NCBI GenBank assembly: GCA_028724905.1
Contig: JAQYTG010000012.1
Location: 1 to 64,000 of the forward strand
Length of the DNA: 64,000 bases
Reading direction: 5' to 3'
Origin: Actinomycetaceae bacterium
GTDB lineage: Bacteria > Actinomycetota > Actinomycetes > Actinomycetales > Actinomycetaceae
Shown here one piece after another: positions 54,347 through 63,778 of the stretch (position 1 is its first letter; each line of letters begins with the position of its first letter). The translations under genes and the position numbers were made by a program. A model generated the notes under the pieces. The model searched no databases and was not told where the DNA came from. It saw only the letters and a list, made by a program, of their open reading frames with translations.

Positions 54347-54532
54347 CCCTCAATCAAAGCCGACTTGAAACCCGACTTTTCCCCATCCCCACAACGAAAA
54401 GCTCGCCCCGCAGCAACACGAACTGGCCAACCAAAAAGTCGAGTCAAAACGACTTTTTAGCCACAAAACCTCTTCCTATCAACGAAAGATGCCCGCCCCA
54501 GCAACACGATTTGGCCTATACGCCACGAAATA
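54347..54532. other. intergenic region with repeated AAAGTCG/CGACTTT words
   Basis: Contains one copy of the dispersed CCGACTTTTCCCCA element (54372-54409). It also has the inverted pair AAAAAGTCG/CGACTTTTT (54430-54438 and 54450-54458), and two copies of CCCCRGCAACACGA (about 54406 and 54496). It probably continues the transposase-remnant scar. Confidence 0.45.
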
Positions 54533-54586
54533 GGCTGTAGCTGGCCGCTAGCATCACCTTTCCGATGCTAGCGGCCAGCTACAGCC
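54533..54586. terminator. perfect 23-bp inverted repeat
   Basis: Arms 54533-54555 and 54564-54586 (GGCTGTAGCTGGCCGCTAGC then ATC, and complement) with an 8-nt loop ACCTTTCC. No T-tract is present on either side. It lies between the convergent thioesterase and rplQ genes, so it could stop transcription from both sides. Confidence 0.8.
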
Positions 54587-54594
54587 AGCATACA

Positions 54595-54634
54595 AAGAGG
54601 CTGGGAAAGGTATACACACCCATCCCAGCCTCTT
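54595..54634 (-). terminator. terminator of the infA-rplQ operon
   Basis: Arms AAGAGGCTGGGA (54595-54606) and its complement (54623-54634) flank a 16-nt loop, 20 bp after the rplQ stop. Read on the minus strand the stem is followed by TTTGTATG. Confidence 0.8.
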
Positions 54635-54653
54635 AGGAGCTAGTCAAACGAGA

Positions 54654-55226
54654 TTATTTCTCGTCAGTCGCCTCATCGGTTTCGGCTGCTGCATCCGTCG
54701 TCTCATCGGTCACAGCAGTCTCTTCCGTTTCGGTCGCTTCGGCAGTTTCAGCTGCTTCGTCTTCCGCATCAGCTGCATCGTTTGCATCGAGTTTTGCTTC
54801 CTCAGCTTCATTAGCTTTCGGAGCCTCAACTACCGGAGCCGCTGCCTTGCGCTTAGTCTTCTTCGCCACCGGCTCCAGCACCAGCGAAATCTCAGCCATA
54901 GGAGCGTTGTCGCCCTTACGGTTTGGCAGTTTCACGATGCGGGTATAGCCGCCGTCACGATCGTGGAACTTCGGAGCCAGCTCTTCAAATAAGATATAGG
55001 CCGTCTCACGATCACGCAGATCTTTCAAAACCAAACGCCGACGGTAGGTGCCGCCTTTCTTGGCCTTCGTAATCAGCTTCTCCATATAAGGACGCACGCG
55101 GCGAGCTTTCGCCTCTGTCGTCACCACACGCTCATGATGGATGAGATCGCGGCAAAGGTTGTTGATAATCAGGCGCTCATGTGCTGGGGAACCACCCAGG
55201 CGAGGGCCTTTCGTTGGTTTAGGCAT
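54654..55226 (-). CDS. rplQ: 50S ribosomal protein L17 with acidic C-terminal tail
   Basis: Large-subunit protein near the exit tunnel. The core of about 118 residues ([63 protein letters not shown]) is normal. A tail of about 65 residues rich in Glu, Ala, Thr and Asp follows, as in several actinobacterial L17 proteins. Last gene of the alpha operon; truA, often next, is elsewhere. Confidence 0.97.
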   Translation of the reverse strand: MPKPTKGPRLGGSPAHERLIINNLCRDLIHHERVVTTEAKARRVRPYMEKLITKAKKGGTYRRRLVLKDLRDRETAYILFEELAPKFHDRDGGYTRIVKLPNRKGDNAPMAEISLVLEPVAKKTKRKAAAPVVEAPKANEAEEAKLDANDAADAEDEAAETAEATETEETAVTDETTDAAAETDEATDEK

Positions 55227-55270
55227 TATTTCTCCTCAAAGTTTTCATCAGATCTGGCTGAGATCACGGC

Positions 55271-56281
55271 TCACAGCAGATCGTCGCTGAACGTCATTGA
55301 ATACGCATCGTCAGCATTAAAGCTAGCATTCGGGTTGAAACCAGCAGGCGAATCTTTCAGATGGAGCTCCAGCTTGGCCAGCTCATCTTTCACATCTTCG
55401 ATGCTCTTAGCACCAAAGTTGCGAATATCAAGAAGATCAGCCTCTGAACGCTGTACCAACTCACCGATGGTGTGGATGCCCTCGCGTTGCAGACAATTTT
55501 GCGAACGAGCCGGCAGATTCAGAATCGTGATAGGTCGCTGCAGATCGCTGCTCTGCTGTTCAGGCACCGGAGCTTCTTTCAACTCCAAGCCTTCCACCTC
55601 TTCGTTGAGCTCAGTGGTCAAGCCAAAGAGCTCCACCAAAGTCTTACCAGCTGAGGCAAAAGCATCTCTGGGTAGTACCGACGGTTTCGTCTCTACATCC
55701 ACGATCAGCTTGTCGAAATCGGTGCGCTGCCCCACGCGGGTAGCTTCCACCTTGTAGCTCACTTTCAGCACTGGCGAATAGATGGAGTCTACAGGGATAC
55801 GGCCAATCTCAGCATCAGGATCTTTATTCTGCACTGCGCTCACGTAGCCGCGGCCACGCTCCACAGTGAGATCAAGTTCAATCTTGCCTTTCTCATTGAG
55901 ATGGGCAAGCACCAGTTCCGGATTGTAGATCTCTACTCCAGATGGCGGCGTAATATCTGCAGCAGTCACCACACCTGGGCCCTGCTTGCGCAGATACATC
56001 TGCACTGGCTCATCGTGCTCAGAGGTGACGACGAGATCTTTCACATTGAGGATGATCTCTGCCACGTCCTCTTTCACACCGTCGATGGTGGAGAATTCGT
56101 GGAGCACACCATCAATATGCACCGACGTGACGGCGGCACCCGGGATAGAGCTCAAGAGCGTGCGACGCAGTGAGTTGCCCAAAGTGTAGCCAAAGCCAGG
56201 CTCAAGCGGGTTGAGCGTAAAGCGAGAACGGGTCTGAGAGACCTTTTCTTCAGTCAGCGTTGGACGCTGTTCGATGATCAC
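55271..56281 (-). CDS. rpoA: RNA polymerase alpha subunit
   Basis: 336 residues. The N-terminal dimerisation domain ([28 protein letters not shown]) and the C-terminal domain ([35 protein letters not shown]) that contacts UP elements and activators are both complete. It follows rpsK directly (83 bp) with no rpsD in between. Confidence 0.98.
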   Translation of the reverse strand: MIIEQRPTLTEEKVSQTRSRFTLNPLEPGFGYTLGNSLRRTLLSSIPGAAVTSVHIDGVLHEFSTIDGVKEDVAEIILNVKDLVVTSEHDEPVQMYLRKQGPGVVTAADITPPSGVEIYNPELVLAHLNEKGKIELDLTVERGRGYVSAVQNKDPDAEIGRIPVDSIYSPVLKVSYKVEATRVGQRTDFDKLIVDVETKPSVLPRDAFASAGKTLVELFGLTTELNEEVEGLELKEAPVPEQQSSDLQRPITILNLPARSQNCLQREGIHTIGELVQRSEADLLDIRNFGAKSIEDVKDELAKLELHLKDSPAGFNPNASFNADDAYSMTFSDDLL

Positions 56282-56364
56282 TATTATTTCCTTTCGTGGG
56301 CGCCCACTATATGACGCTCAAATGTTTCTCGCGCTCATGCGGCGCTTTGGCGAGTGTAAAAGGA

Positions 56365-56760
56365 TCAAACACGGCGGCGCTTTGGCGGACGCACACCGTT
56401 GTGAGCCTGTGGCGTGACGTCAGAAATCGACGTCACTTCCAGACCGGAAGCTGTGAGAGAACGAATAGCCGTTTCACGCCCTGAACCTGGGCCTTTCACG
56501 AACACATCTACTTTCTTCATGCCATGTTCCATCGCGCGGCGAGCTGCGTTCTCGGCGGCGAGCTGAGCAGCATACGGCGTGCTCTTACGCGAACCTTTGA
56601 AGCCCACCATGCCGCTCGAAGCAGCGGCGATCACTTCGCCATTGGTATCGGTAATAGAGACGATTGTGTTGTTAAACGTACTCTTAATATGAGCTTGGCC
56701 CACTGTGACGTTCTTGCGCACAGCGCGGCGCGGCCGGCGCGCCTGAGTTTTTTGTGCCAT
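56365..56760 (-). CDS. rpsK: 30S ribosomal protein S11
   Basis: 131 residues: [47 protein letters not shown] and the C-terminal [18 protein letters not shown]. Platform protein of the small subunit. The AGGAGAAAATACTT leader precedes the ATG. Second small-subunit gene of the operon after rpsM. Confidence 0.98.
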   Translation of the reverse strand: MAQKTQARRPRRAVRKNVTVGQAHIKSTFNNTIVSITDTNGEVIAAASSGMVGFKGSRKSTPYAAQLAAENAARRAMEHGMKKVDVFVKGPGSGRETAIRSLTASGLEVTSISDVTPQAHNGVRPPKRRRV

Positions 56761-56841
56761 AAGTATTTTCTCCTGATGATTCTCTCGTCCCGCCAGTGCG
56801 ATCAGATCGCTAGCACAGCGGCACGACGCTACGATTTAGCC

Positions 56842-57216
56842 TTACTTGGCCTTCTTCTTACCGGCCACGGTGCGCTTGGGGCCTTTGCGGGTACGAGCAT
56901 TCGTCTTGGTGCGCTGGCCGTGCACTGGAAGTCCACGGCGGTGGCGCAGCCCCTGATAGCTGCCGATTTCGATCTTGCGGCGAATATCTGCTTGCACTTC
57001 GCGGCGCAGATCGCCTTCCACTTTGTAGTTCTCGTCGATATGAGCCTTGAGCTTCACGAGATCATCTTCAGTGAGGTCTTTCACGCGGGTATCTGGATTC
57101 ACTCCAGTAGCTGCGAGTGTTTCATTCGCGCGCGTGCGACCAATGCCATAAATATACGTGAGCGCGATCTCCACCCTCTTTTCACGAGGGAGATCTACGC
57201 CAGAAAGACGTGCCAT
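56842..57216 (-). CDS. rpsM: 30S ribosomal protein S13
   Basis: 124 residues: [50 protein letters not shown] and a Lys-rich tail reaching the P-site tRNA. Preceded by an unusually long 235-bp spacer after rpmJ. Spacing to rpsK is 81 bp. Confidence 0.98.
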   Translation of the reverse strand: MARLSGVDLPREKRVEIALTYIYGIGRTRANETLAATGVNPDTRVKDLTEDDLVKLKAHIDENYKVEGDLRREVQADIRRKIEIGSYQGLRHRRGLPVHGQRTKTNARTRKGPKRTVAGKKKAK

Positions 57217-57451
57217 TCCTTGTGGCTCCTGTATTCTTTTCTGCCGAAAGTGTGGGGCACTGCTATCTCCAGAGCGATATCGCTTCTTACCTGGAGCCTC
57301 GGCTTTCGGCCCGAGGGTTGCTGGCTCTCCACCAGCTAGCCGTGCTACTTACTACAATCTGCACCATCGAATGCTGCCAGGCAAAAGCCTGAGAGCCACG
57401 AGGCTCAGATTCGGGGCAACTCCACTTGTGTGGGCTTCCCCTCCAGGATTT
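57217..57451 (-). promoter_or_regulatory. structured leader between rpmJ and rpsM
   Basis: Read on the minus strand this 235-bp spacer contains CTGGTGGAGAGCCAG, CCTCGGGCCGAAAGCCGAGG and the palindrome GCGATATCGC in quick succession, which can form two or three stems about 30-120 nt before rpsM. Such a gap is much longer than usual for this operon. It may hold an internal promoter or a ribosomal-protein autoregulatory site; this is inference. Confidence 0.4.
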
Positions 57452-57568
57452 TTAGCCCTGGCGCTGCTTGTGCCGCGGATTGGCATCGCAAATCACCATC
57501 ACACGCCCATGACGGCGAATGACTTTGCAGTGATCGCAAATCCGCTTCACGCTTGGCTTGACCTTCAT
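57452..57568 (-). CDS. rpmJ: 50S ribosomal protein L36
   Basis: A 38-residue zinc-ribbon protein starting [17 protein letters not shown] and ending [10 protein letters not shown]. Zinc ligands are C11, C14, C27 and H33. It is one residue longer than the usual 37. The ATG is preceded by AGAGGAACAATA. It lies between infA and rpsM as expected. Confidence 0.96.
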   Translation of the reverse strand: MKVKPSVKRICDHCKVIRRHGRVMVICDANPRHKQRQG

Positions 57569-57626
57569 TATTGTTCCTCTGCCGCCGCCGCACATATAAC
57601 AATGAGCGAGGCAGCTGATCGAGCAG

Positions 57627-57848
57627 TTACTTATAGCGATATACGATTCTTCCGCGGCTGAGATCGTAGGGCGTCAGCTCTACGACCACGCGGTCTTCGG
57701 GAAGGATTTTGATGTAATGTTGGCGCATTTTGCCAGAGATATGAGCCAATACGATGTGCCCATTTTCCAGCTCCACACGAAACATCGCATTGGGAAGGGC
57801 TTCAGTTACCCGTCCCTCAACTTCGATTACGCCTTCTTTTTTCGCCAT
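57627..57848 (-). CDS. infA: translation initiation factor IF-1
   Basis: A 73-residue OB-fold protein that binds the 30S A site: [49 protein letters not shown] and [11 protein letters not shown]. First gene of the alpha operon segment here. The adk-map-infA order found in many bacteria is broken by a 550-bp gap to map and by inserted genes upstream of map. Confidence 0.98.
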   Translation of the reverse strand: MAKKEGVIEVEGRVTEALPNAMFRVELENGHIVLAHISGKMRQHYIKILPEDRVVVELTPYDLSRGRIVYRYK

Positions 57849-58399
57849 TAGTCTCCGCTAACTGTTTTACTTCTTGCTGTGGGCTCTGTGCTAAACGCGG
57901 CTGCCGATACACAGCCGAGCCTGCAGCGAAGCTGCGCAGACACAGAACACCAATGAACAAGTCTACGCGCTCGCACTAGTGGAGAAAACCTCGAATGTGG
58001 TGCAATGAGTCACGTCGTGTACATCTCTGCCCATCACCATAGTGCCATCCAGCCCAGCTGACGCGCTGCACGCCCCGTCGTCACGTCCGTGCACACCACA
58101 TCCAGCGCATGAGGTTTGCCAAGCTGAGCTATGTGCTCTATTACCCCAAAGCATACACACCACCGTGTATGCACATCTGTGTGCACATCATTGAGCACTC
58201 CAGCTTGAGCCGGAAATCCGCATCACCCACTGTCTCAAAACTCAATAACTGGATCTCGTGCGTATCTCTCCCCTCCCCATCAGTCTGAGCACGCGCCAGG
58301 TCTGTCATCTGCTCCCGCAGTGGTAGAGCTTCGCTTTTATTGTGCGTATTACGCGCAACTCTTATTGTGCCAGCTCATTGTGGGAGCCACGCAGAATTG
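57849..58399. other. 551-bp region between map and infA
   Basis: Should carry the promoter of the infA-rplQ operon (minus strand). It holds a small inverted repeat GCATACAC/GTGTATGC (58151-58172) followed by TGTGTGCACATC copies. No gene is supported; short frames have no ribosome-binding sites. Confidence 0.4.
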
Positions 58400-59239
58400 T
58401 CAGGCTCCAAGTGGCACTGGAGTGACGCCGAAGCGGGCTAGTTCGCTAGCGCCGCCGTCACGCGCTGAAAGTACCCAAATTCCGCGTGAATGCAGTGCCA
58501 CCTCATGCTCCCAATGGCAACCGTCGGAGCCGTCGAGAGTCTTGACGGTCCAGTCGTCGTCAAGCGTCCTGTTACGCGGTGATCCCGCGGCAAAAATTGG
58601 CTCAATGCACAACACCATCCCCTGCTTGAGCTTCACTTTCTTGCGAGATCTAAAGTTGTACACTTCGGGTTCCATGTGCATCTGCGTACCTAGACCATGC
58701 CCGATAAACTCACGCACAATCGACGGGCGTTCACTACGAGGCACGCTATCAACGTAATGCTCCACAGCCGCACCAATATCTTCCACGTATGTGCCGCTGG
58801 CCATCGCAGCGATGCCTGCCCACATCGCCTCGCGCGTGATCTCGCTCAGACGTTCACGGCGAGCCATCACCTGCGGGTCTCCACCAGCTACCACGGTGCT
58901 GACACAGGCATCAGCGTGCCAACCTCCCAGCAAAGCTCCACAGTCAAAACTCACAATATCCCCAGGGCGCAGCACTTCCTCGCCAGGGATGCCATGCACC
59001 ACCGTAGAATTGACGGAGATACAAGTCTGTGCCGGATACCCCTCATACCCATAAAAATTAGAGACAGCGCCGTGAGCTTTCAACACTCCCAAGGCCACAT
59101 CGTCTAGCTCTTGTGTAGTGACGCCAGGGGCTGCTGCCGCCAGCAGAGCCTCGTGAATGTCTGCCACTACTAATGCACTCTGACGCATAGCGAGAATCTG
59201 CTGATCAGTTTTGAGTTCAATACGTTGACGACTGCGCAT
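58400..59239 (-). CDS. map: methionine aminopeptidase, type I
   Basis: Removes the N-terminal methionine from nascent proteins, with two divalent metals. RIELKTDQQILAMRQSALVVADI, NSTVVHGIPGEEVLRPGDIVSFDCGALLGGWHADAC (metal aspartates), GHGLGTQMHMEPEVYN and CIEPIFAAG (metal glutamate) are visible. The ATG at 59239 gives 279 residues; a GTG at 59257 is possible but has no better ribosome-binding site. Normally downstream of secY-adk. Confidence 0.95.
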   Translation of the reverse strand: MRSRQRIELKTDQQILAMRQSALVVADIHEALLAAAAPGVTTQELDDVALGVLKAHGAVSNFYGYEGYPAQTCISVNSTVVHGIPGEEVLRPGDIVSFDCGALLGGWHADACVSTVVAGGDPQVMARRERLSEITREAMWAGIAAMASGTYVEDIGAAVEHYVDSVPRSERPSIVREFIGHGLGTQMHMEPEVYNFRSRKKVKLKQGMVLCIEPIFAAGSPRNRTLDDDWTVKTLDGSDGCHWEHEVALHSRGIWVLSARDGGASELARFGVTPVPLGA

Positions 59240-59665
59240 ATCAACACCATACGCCACCTCACACCCGACAGCCAGAAATCACGCAGAGCATGGAACGTCC
59301 ACGGTGAATCGGAGCTGGTAGGCAATAAGCACAGACGAGTTTGGGGCGATACCCACTGAGGGATTTGGGATTTTCATTGGCACGGCGAGAAAAGTCGGTA
59401 GCAAGCCGTCTCGACTCAAGTTGATAATCTCCTTGCTCTGCTACGTTGATGATCTCTGGGCTCTATTACAACGACTATCAACCTAGAACAAAGAGTTTTG
59501 TCTGCTAGATCCCGATCACGCCGGTAGAAGCAGCCTAGAGCACTCCCACAGCGGCAGGGCGCACATAGCTGTGGTGGCGGATGCATCTGCGTACATCCGC
59601 CACCACAATATGCTTGTGCATCAGCGAGAGCTGATCAGCCCCGCGTCAGCTCCCGCATCCCTGAG
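59240..59665. other. intergenic region between the LPXTG gene and map
   Basis: About 425 bp containing a minus-strand copy of the dispersed CCGACTTT element (59361-59398), a repeated GTTGATRATCTCY (about 59423 and 59445) and the hairpin at 59570-59607. The map promoter must lie here. Confidence 0.4.
59570..59607 (-). terminator. 14-bp hairpin after the LPXTG gene
   Basis: Arms TGTGGTGGCGGATG (59570-59583) and complement (59594-59607), 10-nt loop, no T-tract, about 60 bp after the stop. Probable T-less terminator. Confidence 0.6.
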
Positions 59666-62023
59666 TCATTCAGCTCTGCGGCGCCGCGCCAGCAGCAACG
59701 CCCCAACACCGCCTAGGAGCACTGCCGCTCCCAGCAGGGAACGTGCATCTATGCCGGTCTTTGGTAGGGTGCTGCTCTTTTCTGCCTCAACAGCAGGCTG
59801 CTCTTTATCGACAGTGGGCTGCTCAGCTTTGCCTTGCTCATCCTGTCCCTGCTGATGCTGAGGTTGATCCTGCGGCTCGGCACCGCCAGATCCTTGCGAG
59901 CCAGATCCTTGTGAACTTGGTTCTTGTGAGCCTGGTTCTTGTGGATCCTCCGGATCAGTGGTACCTGGAACGGATGGAGAATCCGTAGAGTTGTCACCCG
60001 TACTGACAGCGCCAATATCGGCAGTCCGTGCCTCTCGACCAAAGAAATCCGTGCCAAGAGCAAAACCGTTCCAGTCAGTGATGGCTTTACCCGCGCCGAT
60101 AGCTGGAGAATTGTCCGCCAACTTGTATCCGTCAAACTCAGTCGTGATCGCATCCGCTTGCGCAAAGCTCATATTGGGGAAGTAGTGCTTCCGAGCTTTC
60201 ATATCTGCAGCGGGAGACTCCGGAGCAGTGCCAGGATTGGCGAGCACCGTCTCCCCTTGAGCAACTTTCACGGCAGCCGTATCGCTTTGCGGATAATTGG
60301 CGTAGTTGTAATAGAGATTGTTGGAATACGTCACCTTTGCATTGCCATCAATATCCTTGGGATCCCACGTAATATGGCCGAGCGGCTGCCAATCCTCATG
60401 GCGGGGCTGAGGGCTCACATTGTAGAAGATATTATTCTCCACTTTCATCGTGCCCTGCTGAGCTTGGGCAGGATGCAAAATCGAGGCCCCCTCTTTCAGA
60501 TAGAACGTATTGTTGTAAACGTGAGCATTCGGGTAGAGGCCAGCATACTCAGCAATCCAGTATGTCGGCGACAATGCACCCATCGCATCATTCTGTGCAA
60601 TGTTGAATCGGAACGTAGAGTTTGCCGCCTGGTGTCCGCAGAACATGACGGTTCCGCCAGAGTTGTTGGCAGAATAGTTGTACTCATACAGTGTGCCATC
60701 TCCAGAATCGGCATCCCAGGGCATACCGTCACCATTTCCCTTGTCGGCACCGCGAGTATTGAGCCCCTCATTGAAACGGAAAACGGCATTCTTGGATTTC
60801 CACGGCCAGATTGAGGCAGCCACACGTCCGCCCTGCTTGTCGAATTTATCTTCGTTGCCAGGAATCACTTTGCCGTTGTTGGCTCCGTTATTGCCTGAAT
60901 ACTTGAAAAGATAGTCCGTGGTATTCATCCACGTTGCGATCTCAGTGGCCACATTGCTTTCGATGATCGGCTTGTAGCCGTATATTGCCGTGATGGCGTC
61001 CCCGCCAGTGTTCTTGATGAAGTTACGGCTTATCACCATGTCCGTCATTCCGTACTTTTTGATGGTCTCATCAGGAATCTGGTCAAGGTGATCAACTGCT
61101 GCTGAGGCATAGGCGCTATACACCGCCGCAATACCCCACCGGCCAGAATCTTCCACACGGTTATCAACGATCTGCAGATCGTTAAAACGTGGGTATCCCG
61201 TCGTCGGCTCATCAAGTGCTGGGATAAATCCTGAGCTCATGCGCTCAGCAGCGGGCTTCATCTTTTCAGTGGCGATAAAAGCACTAAAGTAGATTGCGCC
61301 ATTGAGAGAATGCTTGTTGTAGACGTTGCCTTGGACGTCGTGCACATAGAGATCTTTGAGTACGACGTGATCCAGTGTTCCCTTATTCTGGGCAATACCA
61401 GCCACACCCGTGCGGTCTAACGCACACTTATCATTGTAAAGACATCCATTTTCTCTGCCGTCCGCATCTTCTACACGCCTATTCGTGATCTCAAGATCTG
61501 TCAGCTCAATGTTTTGCACATCTTTCAGCATCACTGCAGAAGAAACAGCGTCTTGCGCAAAATAGTGCTGAGCATGGGCGAGCGTCAGACCATAATCGAG
61601 TTTCCATTGGCCAGCTCCATTAGCAGCAATGACTGGTTTCGCTTCTCCCTCACCATAAGCGGAGATAACCAGCGGGGCGCCCTCAAAACTCTCTTGGAAA
61701 GCACAGGACGTGCCATCATTAAACGCGAACTGTCTATCTCCACTGATACACAGATGCTGATTATTAAACGTATCTCCACGCTTGAGCAGTATCTTATCGC
61801 CAGCGTGTAAGGTCAAAGTATTGACTTTAGCGAGGGTCCGAAACGGTTTCGCCTCAGATCGCCCGTCGTTCGCGTCGTCACCCGATGCACTCACGTAGTA
61901 GGTGACGCCGGATGTCGATTCTTCTCCTGTAGGAGCTGCCAAAGCTGGTGACGGCGTCGCTGCCGCTATCAAGCAGGCCACAGCGCCAGCGCTGATGAGA
62001 CTGCTGAACTTCTTCATCTTCAT
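59666..62023 (-). CDS. sortase-anchored surface protein with right-handed beta-helix
   Basis: A secreted 785-residue protein: a signal peptide of about 29 residues ending SPALA, then GVTYYVSASGDDANDGRSEAKPF, the usual start of parallel beta-helix (pectate-lyase-like) domains. About 560 residues of helix repeats follow (VVLKDLYVHDV, DLQIVDNRVEDSGRWGI, AHVYNNTFYLKEG). A Gln/Glu/Pro/Ser spacer (about 660-745) precedes LPKTG, a hydrophobic stretch and RRRRAE for wall anchoring. Such proteins often bind or cut polysaccharides, but no catalytic set could be assigned. It interrupts the usual adk-map order. An upstream gene for a PrsA/SurA-like protein is on the same strand. Confidence 0.88.
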   Translation of the reverse strand: MKMKKFSSLISAGAVACLIAAATPSPALAAPTGEESTSGVTYYVSASGDDANDGRSEAKPFRTLAKVNTLTLHAGDKILLKRGDTFNNQHLCISGDRQFAFNDGTSCAFQESFEGAPLVISAYGEGEAKPVIAANGAGQWKLDYGLTLAHAQHYFAQDAVSSAVMLKDVQNIELTDLEITNRRVEDADGRENGCLYNDKCALDRTGVAGIAQNKGTLDHVVLKDLYVHDVQGNVYNKHSLNGAIYFSAFIATEKMKPAAERMSSGFIPALDEPTTGYPRFNDLQIVDNRVEDSGRWGIAAVYSAYASAAVDHLDQIPDETIKKYGMTDMVISRNFIKNTGGDAITAIYGYKPIIESNVATEIATWMNTTDYLFKYSGNNGANNGKVIPGNEDKFDKQGGRVAASIWPWKSKNAVFRFNEGLNTRGADKGNGDGMPWDADSGDGTLYEYNYSANNSGGTVMFCGHQAANSTFRFNIAQNDAMGALSPTYWIAEYAGLYPNAHVYNNTFYLKEGASILHPAQAQQGTMKVENNIFYNVSPQPRHEDWQPLGHITWDPKDIDGNAKVTYSNNLYYNYANYPQSDTAAVKVAQGETVLANPGTAPESPAADMKARKHYFPNMSFAQADAITTEFDGYKLADNSPAIGAGKAITDWNGFALGTDFFGREARTADIGAVSTGDNSTDSPSVPGTTDPEDPQEPGSQEPSSQGSGSQGSGGAEPQDQPQHQQGQDEQGKAEQPTVDKEQPAVEAEKSSTLPKTGIDARSLLGAAVLLGGVGALLLARRRRAE

Positions 62024-62088
62024 AGATCCCCTATGTATTGTCTGTTGATCATGCCATTGACAGTGATCACGTTATTGACAGCTTCAAG

Positions 62089-63066
62089 CTAATAGCTGAG
62101 AGCAGATGCCGCAAAATCTACCAGGTTCTCTTGATTCATGGTGACATCCATCTCCTGCACTCGAGCTGCTAAAAGGTCATAGTAAATAGTGGTGCGTAGA
62201 TCCCCCTTAACACTTGCGGCAATAATATCCCACCTCTTTGATTCTGAGGCAATAGCGGCAATCTCTGGACCAAAATCCCAGGTATTCTCAGCGTAATGTT
62301 GCTTCACCTGAGCGTCTGTGACTGCCATTCCTGGAGCAGTATCATCGTTGATATAGGTGTCTTTCAGCTGCGATAGATACCTGGATAGGTAAACTGGCAC
62401 ATCGTAGCTATCAAGACCATAAACGGCCTTACCTTCTGAATGGGCACGTTCATGGTCGGCATTCGTAGTTGCTATATTCTGAGTGACGTCAGCCCAACTA
62501 GCGCTGTGCATATGGCCAGCTACAACTGCTTGTTGGTATGCGGCGTGCTGCTGTTCTAAAAGACGAACCCCTTTACACAGGGCGAATTCCAGCGGGTGCG
62601 CGGCAGCGGCGCAGAGTTTTTTACTCGCTGGCGAATAAGCGCTCGTGAGCTGCGCTTGCACCCGTTCGACTTCAGAACGCGGCTGTGCAGAAACTTCCGG
62701 CGTACATTCAGTGGTATTCGAACGCCAAAAATCAGCGCCAATAGATTGTTCACCGCTTGCACAGCTCGCTACCACCACTGATGCGATCTCATGCAGAGCA
62801 TAACGGAATTCACCAGCCGTGATTGGCTCCCCTGCAATCTCCAGTCCAATCAATTGCCCGTCGCCATTATCTGCACCGGCAGCGCCCTGCCGCTTAGTAT
62901 CTGCTCCTGGTGCACCGCTGCCCGAGCCACCACCAGCCTTCGGCATCCCGTAGATGAGGGCACACACGGCTGCAACGATAAACAGCACCGCAATCAGGGC
63001 AGCACAAAGCACCTTTTTCTTCGAGGGCTCTCCTGCTCTACCCAGCATTCTGCGGTTGTTCGTCAT
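62089..63066 (-). CDS. membrane-anchored PrsA/SurA-like protein without a parvulin domain
   Basis: 325 residues: a basic cytosolic N-terminus (MTNNRRMLGRAGEPSKKK), one transmembrane helix (about 18-43), a Gly/Ser/Ala linker, then an extracytoplasmic helical domain. IAGEPITAGEFRYALHE resembles the N-terminal chaperone segment of SurA/PrsA, and VTDAQVKQHYAENTWDFG resembles the segment preceding the isomerase domain, but no isomerase domain is present. Three or four cysteines in the outer domain may pair. A role as folding helper for the adjacent LPXTG protein is inference. It starts after GAGGAATAG. Confidence 0.65.
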   Translation of the reverse strand: MTNNRRMLGRAGEPSKKKVLCAALIAVLFIVAAVCALIYGMPKAGGGSGSGAPGADTKRQGAAGADNGDGQLIGLEIAGEPITAGEFRYALHEIASVVVASCASGEQSIGADFWRSNTTECTPEVSAQPRSEVERVQAQLTSAYSPASKKLCAAAAHPLEFALCKGVRLLEQQHAAYQQAVVAGHMHSASWADVTQNIATTNADHERAHSEGKAVYGLDSYDVPVYLSRYLSQLKDTYINDDTAPGMAVTDAQVKQHYAENTWDFGPEIAAIASESKRWDIIAASVKGDLRTTIYYDLLAARVQEMDVTMNQENLVDFAASALSY

Positions 63067-63190
63067 TGATTATCTATTCCTCGCTCACGAGAACAGCAAC
63101 GCTCCGAGGCTTCTTCCCCGCTGCGTCATTGTACCGCGATCGCAACTGCCCTTTCTTCAACTGCCTTTCCTCAGGCTAGAGCGCCCTCCC

Positions 63191-63778
63191 CTAGAGTGCA
63201 AACCTCTTTTTCAATGCGCTCACAATCCGATCATGTACCTCGGCAATCTCACCAACTCCGTCAATTTTCAACACAATGTCTCGATCTGCATAGGCATCCA
63301 CCACTGGTTGCGTCTGCTGGTGATAGACCTCAATACGGCGGCGAATCACGGGCTCAGTGTCGTCAGCCCGTCCCTCAATTTCAGCTCTACGCAGCAGTCT
63401 TGCCACGATGGCATCATCAGGAATGACGAGTTCAATCACTGCATCCAGCTGCACTCCCAGATCGGCAAGAATCTGATCGAGCTGCGTCACCTGATGGACG
63501 TTGCGCGGATAGCCATCGAGTAAAAAGCCTTCGGCGGCATCAGGCTGGCCGAGGCGGGCGCGCACCATAGCGTCCGTCACCTCATCCGGCACCAGATTTC
63601 CGGCGTCAATATAGCCCTGAGCTCGCTTCCCCAGCTCAGTGCCGTCAGCGATATTAGCTCGGAAAATAGCACCAGTGGAGATTTCTGGAATCCCCATTGC
63701 CTGCGCAATCCTCGTCGCTTGAGTGCCTTTCCCCGCCCCTGGCGGGCCGACAATCACCATCCGTGCTTTCATATCCAC
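63191..63778 (-). CDS. adk: adenylate kinase, short (zinc-free lid) form
   Basis: Interconverts ATP+AMP and 2 ADP. The P-loop GPPGAGKGTQA, the AMP-binding STGAIFR and the DGYPRN motif are complete. The lid is short, as in actinobacterial Adk of about 180-195 residues. The GTG at 63778 follows AGGAAG with good spacing; the ATG at 63772 is also possible. It is usually between secY and map; here 3.9 kb of accessory sequence separates it from map. Confidence 0.96.
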   Translation of the reverse strand: MDMKARMVIVGPPGAGKGTQATRIAQAMGIPEISTGAIFRANIADGTELGKRAQGYIDAGNLVPDEVTDAMVRARLGQPDAAEGFLLDGYPRNVHQVTQLDQILADLGVQLDAVIELVIPDDAIVARLLRRAEIEGRADDTEPVIRRRIEVYHQQTQPVVDAYADRDIVLKIDGVGEIAEVHDRIVSALKKRFAL

